64,000 nt of DNA, taken from positions 21,953 to 85,952 of the forward strand of contig CAILMI010000049.1 of the NCBI GenBank assembly GCA_903835255.1, in the 5' to 3' direction. A program made the position numbers and the translations under genes. A model generated the notes under the pieces. The model was not told the origin of the DNA. It did no database searches and worked only from the letters and a program-made list of their open reading frames with translations. Origin of the DNA: an uncultured Verrucomicrobia subdivision 3 bacterium (GTDB lineage Bacteria; Verrucomicrobiota; Verrucomicrobiia; Limisphaerales; UBA11358). Of this stretch, positions 44,721 to 53,576 are shown in pieces. Numbering within the stretch: position 1 is the first letter of the stretch; every line of letters begins with the position of its first letter.

Positions 44721-45731
44721 TTATTTGCGGACGTAGCCGTTGGACTGGAACCAGTCCACGGCGTCGCTCAGCGCCTGCCGGGGAGGCGTCTGGGGCAGGC
44801 CCAGTTCGCGGATGGCCTTGGCCGGGTTGAACCACATCTTGTATTTCGCCATGCGGACACCGGCCAGCGGGGCCCGGGGCGATTGGCCGGTGATCCGAGA
44901 AATGGTTTCATCCACATGCGCTGCGGCCAGGGCGACCCAGTACGGCACGCGCATCCGGGGCGCGGGAAGCCCGGTGATCTCCTCCAGCGCCAGCAGCATT
45001 TCGCGCATCGTCCAGTTTCCCTCCGCATGGCCAAGGATATAGCGCTCGCCCGGCCGCCCGGCTTCCGCCGCCCGGATGTGTCCGCGCGCCACATCGCGGA
45101 CGTGGACCCAGTTCAGGCCCGTGTCCAGGTAGGCGGGCAGTTTGCGGTTCAGGAAATCCACGATCACCTGGCCGGTGGGGGTCGGCTTCACGTCGCGCGG
45201 GCCGATGGGTGCCGTGGGATTCACGATGACGATGGGCAGCCCCTGTTTCAGGAACAGTTCCGACGCCACCGCCTCGGCCTGGAACTTGGAACGCTTGTAA
45301 TGGTTCGTCATCTGCGCCTCGGTGGCCAGGTCCCGTTCCTCCGTGGGCGTGAATTGCCCGTTCACCTTTTTCGGGAGGCCGATGCAGCCGACGGTGCTGG
45401 TGTAGACGATTCGCGAGCAGCCCGCGCGACCGGCCGACTCCAGGACGTTGCGGGTGCCCTCCACATTGGCCTGATACATCGGCCGGTAATCCCGCAGCCA
45501 CAGCTGGTAGCTCGCCGCAACGTGAAAGCACCAGTCGCAGCCGGAAATCCCGCGGTCGAGCTGTTGCCGGTCGAGCAGGTCGCCGGTCACGCGCTCGAAA
45601 TCCACCCCGCGGAGCCCCCGGTCGTCGCTTCCCGGCCGCAGCAGCGCCTTGACCTCATGCCCCTGCGCGCGGAGTTCGTGAACCAGATTGGCCCCGACAA
45701 AGCCGGAGGCGCCCGTGACAAAGCATTTCAT
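44721..45731 (-). CDS. hpnA: Hopanoid-associated sugar epimerase HpnA-like (SDR)
   Basis: From ATG 45731, 336 residues of an extended short-chain dehydrogenase: NAD motif VTGASGFVGANLVHELRAQG, HVAASYQLWLRDYRPMYQAN, YTSTVGCIGLP, catalytic Tyr/Lys in TNHYKRSKFQAEAVA and LPIVIVNPTAPIGPRDVKPT. The LW-RDY pattern and GPRD-KPTPTG are typical of HpnA. Its role in hopanoid side-chain metabolism is proposed for the family; no other hpn gene is adjacent. ATG 45731 fits the start of the Rossmann fold. It is divergent from the next gene. Confidence 0.82.
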   Translation of the reverse strand: MKCFVTGASGFVGANLVHELRAQGHEVKALLRPGSDDRGLRGVDFERVTGDLLDRQQLDRGISGCDWCFHVAASYQLWLRDYRPMYQANVEGTRNVLESAGRAGCSRIVYTSTVGCIGLPKKVNGQFTPTEERDLATEAQMTNHYKRSKFQAEAVASELFLKQGLPIVIVNPTAPIGPRDVKPTPTGQVIVDFLNRKLPAYLDTGLNWVHVRDVARGHIRAAEAGRPGERYILGHAEGNWTMREMLLALEEITGLPAPRMRVPYWVALAAAHVDETISRITGQSPRAPLAGVRMAKYKMWFNPAKAIRELGLPQTPPRQALSDAVDWFQSNGYVRK

Positions 45732-45843
45732 AATGGCGATAAATTGAGGCCAACTCTGTCGGAACCCCCCGGGGAATTCCATTAAATTATTACGCCCGAC
45801 CGCTTGACTTGGCGGCGCCGCTCGGAAAAAATGAGAGCGTCGA

Positions 45844-46260
45844 ATGCCGCCGAAAAGCACCTCTAGAAAAAAGATGAGCCGCGCCACCCGCCGCGATCTC
45901 GACACGCGCATTGAGTTCATGGAAGGCATCGTCCGCCGGGATCCCGACTACGTGGACGCACTCCAGCTGCTCGGCGACGACTACACCCAGCGCGGACGGT
46001 TCCCCGAGGGGCTCCGGGTGGATGAGCGTCTGGCCTGTCTTGAGCCGCAGAACTCGCTGGTGTTCTACAATCTTGCGTGCAGCTGCTCGCTCACTGAGCA
46101 GTACGATCGCGCCTTGGTGGCCCTGGAAAAAGCGATGAACCTCGGTTACCGGGATTTTGCATGGCTTGCCAAGGATCCGGACCTTAAGAAACTGCGCGCC
46201 CAACCCATCTACCGCGCCTTCCGGGAAAAGCTCCGGCGGCTGAAAAAAAAGAACGGGTAA
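45844..46260 (+). CDS. Tetratricopeptide repeat protein
   Basis: The 138 residues carry two to three TPR-like helical pairs: EGIVRRDPDYVDALQLLGDD followed by YTQRGRFPEGLRVDERLACL, and VFYNLACSCSLTEQYDRALV followed by ALEKAMNLGYRDFAWLAKDP. The tail is basic. TPRs bind partner proteins; the partner is unknown. No signal peptide, so cytosolic. The 112-bp gap to the hpnA start contains promoters for both. Confidence 0.8.
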   Translation: MPPKSTSRKKMSRATRRDLDTRIEFMEGIVRRDPDYVDALQLLGDDYTQRGRFPEGLRVDERLACLEPQNSLVFYNLACSCSLTEQYDRALVALEKAMNLGYRDFAWLAKDPDLKKLRAQPIYRAFREKLRRLKKKNG

Positions 46261-46614
46261 GCCCAAAGCCTGCCGGTCTGCGCATTGCCAGAGTCTAACG
46301 TCGGGAGTCGTATGGGCCACGCCCTAAGTCGCCAGCCGATTGCTCTGCATTTTTCAGGAGCACGTTGGAAGGCAGGCTTGAACTTCTGGCGGGCTTGCCT
46401 ATAGTTTCGGGAAGTCTGGCTGGAAAATTCCCGGATGATTCCTGGCAGATTTCCTTGGCGTGACTGCGTCAGTCTTCCAAGAGGCGGTTTTTAAAAAATA
46501 ATATCGCCCATGATCAAAAAGCCGGCGCCGACTCAGGGGAGGTTGCTTCTCTGGTAGGTTCGCCCTCCTGGCGGTTCGCCTGTTACCCGGGGTCGCCGTT
46601 TCACTTAATTACGC
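46261..46614. other. Intergenic region before holB
   Basis: 354 bp with no supported gene on either strand. It contains an A/T block (tttttaaaaaataatat, near 46490) and GC-rich short inverted repeats. No RNA gene such as ffs was recognised. Confidence 0.45.
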
Positions 46615-47640
46615 ATGGCCTTTCAAAACCTCCCCAACCCCTCCCGGGGCGTCCCGCTGCTCCAGCGTTCTCTGGCGCGCGGACGGCTGGGTCACGCCTA
46701 CCTCCTCACCGGCGACGGGCTGGAAGAGTTGGAATTGCTGGCCCGCACGCTGGCTAAAACGGTGAACTGCCAACACCCGGTCCGGGTGGGCGGCGTCGCC
46801 ACCGATTGCTGCGACGCCTGTTTGAGCTGCCGGAAAATTGAAAGCGAAACCCACGCCGACATCCAATGGGTGCGGCCTGAATCCAAGTCGCGGGTTGTAA
46901 CGGTCGATCAGATGCGTCATTTGATGCAGCAGATCCAGCTCAAGCCGACCGAGGCGGCCTGCAAGGTGGCCATCATCGCCGCCGCCGACCGCCTGAACGC
47001 GCAGGCCGCGAACGCCTTCCTTAAAACACTCGAGGAACCCCCGGCCAAATCCGTTTTCATTCTGCTTTCCACGGAGCCCGGGCGGATTCTTGAAACCATC
47101 GTGTCCCGCTGCCTCCGCCTCAATTGTTCGGGTGACGGGGCGCGTCCGCTGGAAGCGGCGCAGGCGGACTGGCTGGGGCAGTTTGGCGCGCTGGCCGCGG
47201 GGGAGCAGAACAGCCTGCTGGGCCGCTACCGGCTGCTGGACGCGCTGCTTCAGAAGCTCGGCGAAATCCGGGCGCAGGTCGGGGACACTCTCGCCGCCCG
47301 CTCGCCGCTTGAAAAACATGACGACCTTGAAAAGCGGTTGCGGGACAAATGGGAGGATGAACTGACGGCCGCCATTGAGGCTGAATACCGGCGGCAACGG
47401 GCGGAGCTGCTGCTGCTGATCCAATGGTGGTGCCGCGATGTCTGGTTGCACACCCTCGCCGCCGGCAAGGAACTGCTCCGGTTTCCGGATATGACCGGCA
47501 CGGACACCGTCGCCCGCCGTCTTCAGCCCCATCAGGCCCTGGAAAATCTTCAAACACTGGAGCAAACGCAGCGGCTATTGCACTCCAATGTGCAGGAGGC
47601 CCTGGCCCTGGAGGTCGGCCTGTTGAAGTTGCACTTTTGA
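46615..47640 (+). CDS. holB: DNA polymerase III delta' subunit (clamp-loader)
   Basis: The 341 residues match the N-terminal AAA+ part of delta': RLGHAYLLTGDGLEELELLA with a degenerate P-loop (no GKT), zinc-binding-like CCDACLSCRKI, DQMRHLMQQIQLKPTEAACK, AIIAAADRLNAQAANAFLKT, LEEPPAKSVFILLSTEP and the SRC motif VSRCLRL. The degenerate Walker A is normal for delta'. It loads the sliding clamp during replication. It lies 27 bp before the O-antigen-ligase-like gene. Confidence 0.88.
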   Translation: MAFQNLPNPSRGVPLLQRSLARGRLGHAYLLTGDGLEELELLARTLAKTVNCQHPVRVGGVATDCCDACLSCRKIESETHADIQWVRPESKSRVVTVDQMRHLMQQIQLKPTEAACKVAIIAAADRLNAQAANAFLKTLEEPPAKSVFILLSTEPGRILETIVSRCLRLNCSGDGARPLEAAQADWLGQFGALAAGEQNSLLGRYRLLDALLQKLGEIRAQVGDTLAARSPLEKHDDLEKRLRDKWEDELTAAIEAEYRRQRAELLLLIQWWCRDVWLHTLAAGKELLRFPDMTGTDTVARRLQPHQALENLQTLEQTQRLLHSNVQEALALEVGLLKLHF

Positions 47641-47667
47641 CCCGCGCCCGGGCTGAAACAGCTGCGC

Positions 47668-49095
47668 ATGAAAAGCAAGGGGACATTCAATGGGATCGAG
47701 GGTTACGCCCTGGCGTTCGGGCTTTTCCTTGGCCTGTGTCTCTGGAAATTCGGCAACCCGGTCATTCTGGATAGCAAGATTCCGTCGCCGTCGTCGGTTG
47801 CTGATTACTGGAACGACCCCTGGCCCACGCGCTGGGCCCCCTGGTTTTTTCTGCCGCTGGCCGGACTGGGGATGCTGCGGGTTTTCCAGGGGCAATCGGC
47901 CGGCGCGCCTCGCTGGAAGGGGAGGGGTGTTTTTCCCCACCGCTGGCTCTGGCTGCTGCCGCTGTTCTGGTTCGGGTGGCAGCTGTTTTCAGCCAGCACC
48001 ACCGTGGATGCCGCCCTAACGGCATCGGTGCTCTGGCAGTTTTCAGGCTGTCTGGCGTGTTATTTTCTGGGGATATTCCTGCTGGATAGCCCGCGTCGTC
48101 TTACCTGGCTTTTGGTCGGCTTGCTGGCGGTGTTTACCTATTGCCTGGTGCGCGCCGTGAATCAGCGGCTTATTGAGTTTCCCCAAACTCGCCAGACCCT
48201 TCTGGCGGGAGAGCGTTCCGGCTGGACGAATTATCCGCCCGAAACGCTGCTGGAAATGAGGCGCGAGCAGGTGATCCTCACCACCAACGGCGTGGACGTG
48301 GCCAATCCCGCCATTCTGGCCAAATTTGAGAAGGGGCGGGTCTACGGCACTCTGGTGTATCCCAATGCGCTGGCGGGCGCGATTCTGCTCCTGTTTCCCG
48401 TGTCCTTGGTTCTGGTTTTCAAGCGCACCGGTCCGCTCCGGCCGGTTTTGCGCGCTCTGGTGATTGGGCTGGCGCTCTTTCTGGGCGGGGCGGGTTTTTT
48501 ATGGACGGAATCCAAGTTTGGCTGGCTGATTGCCATTGCGCTCGGCGGAGCGGGCCTGTTCCGCCTAAAGTGGGCGGCGGGATTGAAATGGGGAGTGATT
48601 ATCTTGGTGGTGCTGGGCGGTTTGGGTTTTTTTGCGGTCCGCTTTCATCATTATTTTGCCGCCGGCGCCACCAGCGCCCGGGCGCGGCTGGATTATTGGA
48701 GCGCGGCCGCCCAAACGACCTTGGACCATCCGCTGCAGGGGACCGGTCCGGGCACTTTTCAGCGCCCTTATCAGCGGCTGAAATCACCGTCGGCCGAGAT
48801 GGCGCGCCTGACGCACAATGATTATCTGGAGCAATTTTCGGATTCCGGAATCCCCGGGGGTCTTTTTTACGCAGCTTGGATTGGGCTGGCGCTGGTCAGT
48901 GTGGGGCGGCGCGCCTGGAGCGGGGGCAACGCGTTCCTTCTCGCCATTTTTGCCGGGTTGGTCGGGTGGTATCTTCAGGGGATGGGGGAATTTGGCCTCT
49001 ATGTGCCGGCCCTGGCGTGGACGGCGTTCACCCTGCTGGGGGGGCTCCTGGGGACCTTGGGAAATCAAATGGACAACTCGGCGGCAGCCCCTTAA
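47668..49095 (+). CDS. O-antigen ligase/polymerase (Wzy_C)-like membrane protein
   Basis: The 475-residue protein has about 10-12 membrane segments. A periplasmic loop at about 165-230 (RSGWTNYPPETLLEMRREQV) precedes YPNALAGAILLLFPVSLVLV, and then the Wzy_C-like block RARLDYWSAAAQTTLDHPLQ, GTGPGTFQRPYQ and LTHNDYLEQFSDSGIPGGLF. Such enzymes join or polymerise lipid-linked glycans at the periplasmic face. The exact glycan is unknown. AroQ starts 13 bp downstream. Confidence 0.8.
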   Translation: MKSKGTFNGIEGYALAFGLFLGLCLWKFGNPVILDSKIPSPSSVADYWNDPWPTRWAPWFFLPLAGLGMLRVFQGQSAGAPRWKGRGVFPHRWLWLLPLFWFGWQLFSASTTVDAALTASVLWQFSGCLACYFLGIFLLDSPRRLTWLLVGLLAVFTYCLVRAVNQRLIEFPQTRQTLLAGERSGWTNYPPETLLEMRREQVILTTNGVDVANPAILAKFEKGRVYGTLVYPNALAGAILLLFPVSLVLVFKRTGPLRPVLRALVIGLALFLGGAGFLWTESKFGWLIAIALGGAGLFRLKWAAGLKWGVIILVVLGGLGFFAVRFHHYFAAGATSARARLDYWSAAAQTTLDHPLQGTGPGTFQRPYQRLKSPSAEMARLTHNDYLEQFSDSGIPGGLFYAAWIGLALVSVGRRAWSGGNAFLLAIFAGLVGWYLQGMGEFGLYVPALAWTAFTLLGGLLGTLGNQMDNSAAAP

Positions 49096-49108
49096 TCTGC
49101 CGAACACC

Positions 49109-49546
49109 ATGGCAATCCTATTCTTGAACGGCCCGAACCTGAATCTGCTGGGCCAGCGCGAACCGGATATTTACGGCCGGACGACACTGGCGGAGATTGA
49201 GGCCAGCGTCCGCGCGCGCGCTGCCGAACTCGGGGTCCAGATCGATTTTCGTCAGTCCAATGTGGAAGGGGAACTGGTGGGCTGGATTCAACAGGCCCGG
49301 GGCCAATTCAAAGCCATCGTGCTCAACGCCGCTGCCTACACTCACACCAGCATTGCCCTGCGCGATGCCATCGCCGCCAGCGGCGTGCCCACCATCGAAA
49401 TCCATCTTTCCAATGTGCACGCCCGCGAAGAGTTCCGGCATAAATCCCTGCTGGCCCCTGTCTGCTGCGGCCAGATCACGGGTTTCGGACAAAAATCCTA
49501 CATTTTAGGACTGGATGCGGCAGTTTACGTTAACGAAACTAAATAA
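49109..49546 (+). CDS. aroQ: 3-dehydroquinate dehydratase, type II
   Basis: From ATG 49109, 145 residues, normal for the dodecameric type II enzyme of the shikimate pathway. Motifs: LFLNGPNLNLLGQREPDIYG with catalytic Arg and Tyr, DFRQSNVEGELVGWIQQA, LNAAAYTHTSIALRDAI and EIHLSNVHAREEFRHKSLL with catalytic His. The frame upstream lies inside the preceding gene, so the start is firm. Confidence 0.95.
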   Translation: MAILFLNGPNLNLLGQREPDIYGRTTLAEIEASVRARAAELGVQIDFRQSNVEGELVGWIQQARGQFKAIVLNAAAYTHTSIALRDAIAASGVPTIEIHLSNVHAREEFRHKSLLAPVCCGQITGFGQKSYILGLDAAVYVNETK

Positions 49547-49596
49547 ATCGATAAAAACATCGGTTAAATCTCTTTTTTAAATAGCTATTTTGATTC

Positions 49597-49625
49597 TTGA
49601 CGGGGATCGCTGAAAATTCTAAAGT
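49597..49625 (+). promoter_or_regulatory. accBC promoter
   Basis: TTGACG (49597-49602), exactly 17 bp, then TAAAGT (49620-49625) in an AT-rich gap. Start would be near 49632, about 90 nt before the accB GTG. No attenuator was recognised in the leader. Confidence 0.5.
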
Positions 49626-49720
49626 ATTTCCCGCCTTGAAAAAAAGTTGACCGAGGTCGGTTTTTGGGCTGGAATTGGGGCGGAAAACATTTTAAAAAAT
49701 CACTTTAACGAGAACGACTT

Positions 49721-50170
49721 GTGGACCTAAAAGATATCAAAGCCATCATTGATTTGATGAAGAAGAATTCCATCACGGAGTTCGAATTGGAGCGGCAGGA
49801 TTCAAAAATCAAGTTAAAGCGCGGATTGAGCGGGGGTGCCTCCGCAGTTCAATATGATGAACCTGGGGTGCCGGTCATTCAAACCATTGCCGCCGTTCCT
49901 GCGGGACCCGCTGCTCCGGTGGCCACGGGTGAGATTGAAATCAAATCCCCCATGATTGGGACATTTTACCGCGCTCCGTCCCCGGAAGCCGGAAATTATG
50001 CCGAAGTGGGCACGGAAGTCGGCGCCGACACGGTGGTCTGCATCATTGAGGCCATGAAAGTGATGAATGAGATCAAATCCGAGGTCAAGGGCGTGATTAC
50101 CCAGGTTTTGGTTGAAAACGGCAAGCCGGTGGAATTTGGGCAGCCCTTGTTCAAGGTCCGTCCGAACTGA
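49721..50170 (+). CDS. accB: Biotin carboxyl carrier protein of acetyl-CoA carboxylase
   Basis: The 149 residues begin with GTG: DLKDIKAIIDLMKKNSITEF, then ELERQDSKIKLKRG, the usual N-terminus. An Ala/Pro linker (about 45-70) precedes the biotinyl domain SPMIGTFYRAPSPEAGNYAE, biotin Lys in IEAMKVMNEIKSE and closing GQPLFKV. First committed step of fatty-acid synthesis, with accC 42 bp downstream. Confidence 0.95.
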   Translation: MDLKDIKAIIDLMKKNSITEFELERQDSKIKLKRGLSGGASAVQYDEPGVPVIQTIAAVPAGPAAPVATGEIEIKSPMIGTFYRAPSPEAGNYAEVGTEVGADTVVCIIEAMKVMNEIKSEVKGVITQVLVENGKPVEFGQPLFKVRPN

Positions 50171-50212
50171 ATCGCCCGTCTCCTGAACCCTGTCTGCTTT
50201 CGCTGAAAGCCC

Positions 50213-51595
50213 ATGTTTGAAAAAATTCTGGTCGCCAATCGCGGTGAAATCGCCGTCCGCATCATCCGCGCCTGCAAAGAGCTGAATATCCGCACGGTGG
50301 CGGTGTATTCGGAGGCCGATGTCAACTCCATGCACGTCCAGATGGCGGACGAAGCCATCTGCATCGGCAAGGCGCCCGCCTCCGAAAGCTACCTGCGCAT
50401 CGATCGCATCATCAGCGCGGCGGAGATCGCCGACGTGGACGCCATCCATCCCGGCTACGGTTTCCTCTCAGAAAACGCCCATTTTGCCGAGGTGTGTGAA
50501 AGCTGCAATATCCGCTTCATCGGCCCCAGTCCGCGGGCGATGAGCGCGCTGGAGGACAAGGCCATGAGCCGTGCGCTGGCTAAAAAGGCCGGCGTGCCCA
50601 CGCCGCCCGGCTCCGAGGGGATCGTTGAAAATGAAAAGGAGGCGCTGGTCATCGCCAAGCGCATCGGCTACCCGGTGATGATCAAGGCGGTGGCGGGCGG
50701 GGGCGGGCGCGGCATGCGCGTGGCTCACAACGATATTTCGCTGGTCAAAGGCTATCATACGGCGCGCACGGAGGCGGAAAAAGCCTTCGGCAATTCCGGG
50801 GTTTACATCGAAAAATTCATCGAGAACCCCCACCACATCGAATTCCAGATCCTTGGCGACAACAAGGGCCACATCATCCATCTGGGGGAACGCGATTGCT
50901 CGGTGCAGCGCCGCAACCAGAAGCTGATCGAAGAATCCCCGTCGCCCCTGCTGGAGAACAAATTCCGCAAATTGCGGGAGAAGATTGGCAAGGCCGCCGT
51001 CCGGATCGCCGAGGTCGCCCGCTACACCAATGCCGGCACGGTCGAGTTCATCGTGGACAACGACGGCAACTATTATTTCCTCGAAGTCAACAAGCGCATC
51101 CAGGTGGAGCATCCCGTCACCGAGGAGGTCACGGGCATCGACCTGGTGCGTTATCAGATTTTGATTGCCTCGGGCGAGCCGCTCCAGCACTCGCAGAGCG
51201 ATATCCAGATGAAGGGCCACGCCATTGAGTGCCGCATCAATGCGGAAGATCCCTTTGACGATTTCCGTCCCAGTCCCGGCCGGTTGGAGATGTATTACCA
51301 GCCGGGCGGCCGCGGGGTGCGTGTGGACACCCACGCCTACGCCGGTTACACGATTCCGCCCACCTACGATTCCATGATTGGCAAGCTCATCACCTATGGA
51401 AAGGACCGGCGCGAAGCCATCGACCGCATGAGTTGTGCGCTCGGCGAATACATGGTCACCGGCATTAAGACGACCATTTCTTTCCAGCATGCCATCATGC
51501 AGGATCCGAACTTCCGGCGCGGCGTCTATTCCACCGCCTTTGTCGAGCAGTTGCTCGGGGGGGCGCGGCGGGAATTGATCGAGGAAAAATCCTAG
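50213..51595 (+). CDS. accC: Biotin carboxylase subunit of acetyl-CoA carboxylase
   Basis: The 460 residues have [20 protein letters not shown], the ATP-grasp glycine loop [39 protein letters not shown], the catalytic [20 protein letters not shown] and [20 protein letters not shown]. The usual 'FLEMNTR' reads FLEVNKR. Carboxylates biotin on AccB. The gene pair is co-transcribed. Confidence 0.96.
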   Translation: MFEKILVANRGEIAVRIIRACKELNIRTVAVYSEADVNSMHVQMADEAICIGKAPASESYLRIDRIISAAEIADVDAIHPGYGFLSENAHFAEVCESCNIRFIGPSPRAMSALEDKAMSRALAKKAGVPTPPGSEGIVENEKEALVIAKRIGYPVMIKAVAGGGGRGMRVAHNDISLVKGYHTARTEAEKAFGNSGVYIEKFIENPHHIEFQILGDNKGHIIHLGERDCSVQRRNQKLIEESPSPLLENKFRKLREKIGKAAVRIAEVARYTNAGTVEFIVDNDGNYYFLEVNKRIQVEHPVTEEVTGIDLVRYQILIASGEPLQHSQSDIQMKGHAIECRINAEDPFDDFRPSPGRLEMYYQPGGRGVRVDTHAYAGYTIPPTYDSMIGKLITYGKDRREAIDRMSCALGEYMVTGIKTTISFQHAIMQDPNFRRGVYSTAFVEQLLGGARRELIEEKS

Positions 51596-51685
51596 GCCGC
51601 CCGTCCATCGCTTGTCGGTTTTCTGAATTCCTCCGGAATAAAAATTGACAGTCGCAGGACGCGCCGTATCTTTCCCATCAAATTT

Positions 51686-52141
51686 ATGGCCGATATGCCT
51701 CCCATCAATCCGGGCGCTCCTGCGGGCGCTGAGCCGATGAAAAAGTCCACCGGCCGGGTCCAGCCCAAAAAAGAAACCGTCCGCATCAATTTGCCGCCCA
51801 AGCCGACGGCGGCGCCGACCATCAAGCTGCCCACGTTGCCGCCTGGCGGCCCAACGGGTGCCTCGAGTGCGGCTCCCATGGCTCCTGCGCCGCCGGTGCC
51901 TGGCGCCCCCGCGCTGCGGAGTTCTGCCGCCCCCGCCGCCCGTTCCGCCGCTGCCGCCCCGGCTTCCCCTACCGCCCCGGCTTCTGCCCCGCGGCCCGCC
52001 GCCGCCGCCAAGCCGTCGGCTCCCTCGCCGCTCTCTCCGCTGGACAAGTATCTGGCCATCGCCGCCGCCGTGGTGGGCCTGGCGGCCGTGGGACTCACGG
52101 TGTGGATGATGATGATTCTCTCCGAGGCTCTGAACTCTTAA
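51686..52141 (+). CDS. Pro/Ala-rich single-pass membrane protein
   Basis: The 151-residue protein has a disordered basic N-terminus (KKSTGRVQPKKETVRINLPP), about 60 residues of Pro/Ala/Ser repeats and one C-terminal helix (LAIAAAVVGLAAVGLTVWMM). It looks tail-anchored, with a long cytosolic arm. Similar proteins sit between acc and trx genes in Verrucomicrobia as I recall. Function unknown. Confidence 0.65.
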   Translation: MADMPPINPGAPAGAEPMKKSTGRVQPKKETVRINLPPKPTAAPTIKLPTLPPGGPTGASSAAPMAPAPPVPGAPALRSSAAPAARSAAAAPASPTAPASAPRPAAAAKPSAPSPLSPLDKYLAIAAAVVGLAAVGLTVWMMMILSEALNS

Positions 52142-52175
52142 TGGATTCAAACCGAATTAGACCCTGAATTGACTT

Positions 52176-52508
52176 ATGGCATCCCCCCTCATTTCCGCCC
52201 TCACGCAGGATAATTTTGAAAAAGAAGTCCTCCAGTCCCCCACGCCCGTGCTCGTGGATTTCTGGGCGGAATGGTGCGGCCCCTGCAAAATGATTGCCCC
52301 GCTGCTCGATGAGCTGGCCGCCGAGTACACCGGTAAAATTAAAATCGGCAAGGTGAACATCGACGAACAGCAGGAGCTCGCCACTAAATACGGCATTCGC
52401 TCCATCCCCACCCTCCTGCTCATTCACAAAGGGGAAGTCACCGAGCAGATGGTGGGAGCCAAAAGCAAGAGCGTCCTCAAAGCCAGCTTCGATCGCCTGG
52501 CGGTCTGA
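52176..52508 (+). CDS. trxA: Thioredoxin
   Basis: The 110 residues have the active site [13 protein letters not shown] (C34, C37), buried Asp in VLVDFWAEW, cis-Pro in [14 protein letters not shown]. No signal peptide, so cytosolic general disulfide reductase. It follows the Pro/Ala protein by 34 bp. Confidence 0.95.
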   Translation: MASPLISALTQDNFEKEVLQSPTPVLVDFWAEWCGPCKMIAPLLDELAAEYTGKIKIGKVNIDEQQELATKYGIRSIPTLLLIHKGEVTEQMVGAKSKSVLKASFDRLAV

Positions 52509-52525
52509 GCCGGGCGGCGGGCGTT

Positions 52526-53542
52526 ATGTCGTTCCTCGTCACGCCGCGCCAGTTCCTGCACCGGGCCGAGTTTTATCAACAGCTTGCCCAGTTGACCGCC
52601 GCCGGCCTCGGGGTCGTGTCCGGGCTGGAGCAGCTTAAACGCCATCCGCCTTCCCGCTCCTTCCGCGCACCTATCCAACACCTGCTTGACCGCCTCGCGC
52701 AGGGCCACACCCTGGCCGGCGCGCTGCAGTCCCCAGATCCCTGGCTGCCGGAATTTGATGTGGCCCTGATTGACGCCGGCGAACGCAGCGGCCGGCTGGA
52801 CGGCTGTTTCCGGCTGCTGGCCCACTACTACAACGATCAGGCCCGCCTCCGGAAACAGATGATTTCCCAGATGCTGTACCCGGTCGGACTCATCCATATG
52901 GCGGCGCTCGTGTTTTGGGTCGTGCTGCCTTTTGCCCGGTCGCAGTTCCACGACAGCCTGTTGCTGCTCGTTCTCAAGGCGGCGCTCGCGCTGGCCCCTC
53001 TCTATCTTGTGACCGCCTTGATTCTTTTTGCGACGCAGAGCCGGCACGGGGAGCGATGGCGCGGGCTGATTGAATCCCTGGTGCACTGGATTCCCCTTCT
53101 GGGCGCCGCCCGCAAGGCGCTCGCGCTCGCCCGGCTTTCGGCGGCGCTCGAGGCGCTCATCAGCGCTGGCGTGACCATTCTGCCGGCCTGGGATTTGGCG
53201 GCCAACGCCTGCGGTTCTCCGGCCATGCGCCGCGTTGTGGCCTCTCTGCAGCCTGGGATGATCGCCGGCCTGACTCCCGCCGAGGCAATCCGAACCCGCT
53301 CCCACTTTCCCGACCTATTCACCAACCTGTACTCCAGCGGCGAGCTCAGCGGCAAACTGGATGAAACCTTGAGCCGCCTGTACGCGCATTATCAGGAGGA
53401 GGGCACGCTCAAGCTCCAGGCCTTCGCACAATGGCTGCCCCGCCTCCTCTACGGCATCGTCGCCGCCGTCATCGCTTATTCCATCATCCAGTTCTGGACC
53501 GGCTACTTCAACCAGATCGCCACCCTCACCGGCGGGTTTTGA
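52526..53542 (+). CDS. Type II secretion F-domain (GspF/PilC-like) membrane protein
   Basis: The 338 residues hold two GspF-type repeats: FYQQLAQLTAAGLGVVSGLE with GHTLAGALQSPDPWLPEFDV and ALIDAGERSGRLDGCFRLLA, then ARLSAALEALISAGVTILPA with LTPAEAIRTRSHFPDLFTNL and YSSGELSGKLDETLSRLYAH. Three membrane segments are seen. The inner-membrane platform protein of pilus or T2SS machines. No other gsp/pil gene is adjacent, so the system is assembled from scattered genes or this is an orphan copy. Confidence 0.85.
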   Translation: MSFLVTPRQFLHRAEFYQQLAQLTAAGLGVVSGLEQLKRHPPSRSFRAPIQHLLDRLAQGHTLAGALQSPDPWLPEFDVALIDAGERSGRLDGCFRLLAHYYNDQARLRKQMISQMLYPVGLIHMAALVFWVVLPFARSQFHDSLLLLVLKAALALAPLYLVTALILFATQSRHGERWRGLIESLVHWIPLLGAARKALALARLSAALEALISAGVTILPAWDLAANACGSPAMRRVVASLQPGMIAGLTPAEAIRTRSHFPDLFTNLYSSGELSGKLDETLSRLYAHYQEEGTLKLQAFAQWLPRLLYGIVAAVIAYSIIQFWTGYFNQIATLTGGF

Positions 53543-53576
53543 AACCCCGCCCCCACTTGAAACCGTATTCTATCCC

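Noticed and set aside
46261..46614. Possible SRP RNA or other structured RNA before holB
   Set aside because: The conserved GGAAG/AGCAG core of SRP RNA is not present and no other RNA class was recognised.
50468..52150. Long minus-strand open frame (560 codons) opposite accC
   Set aside because: It mirrors accC and the Pro/Ala gene, has low-complexity Arg/Gly/His composition and no family motif; a GC-rich shadow frame.
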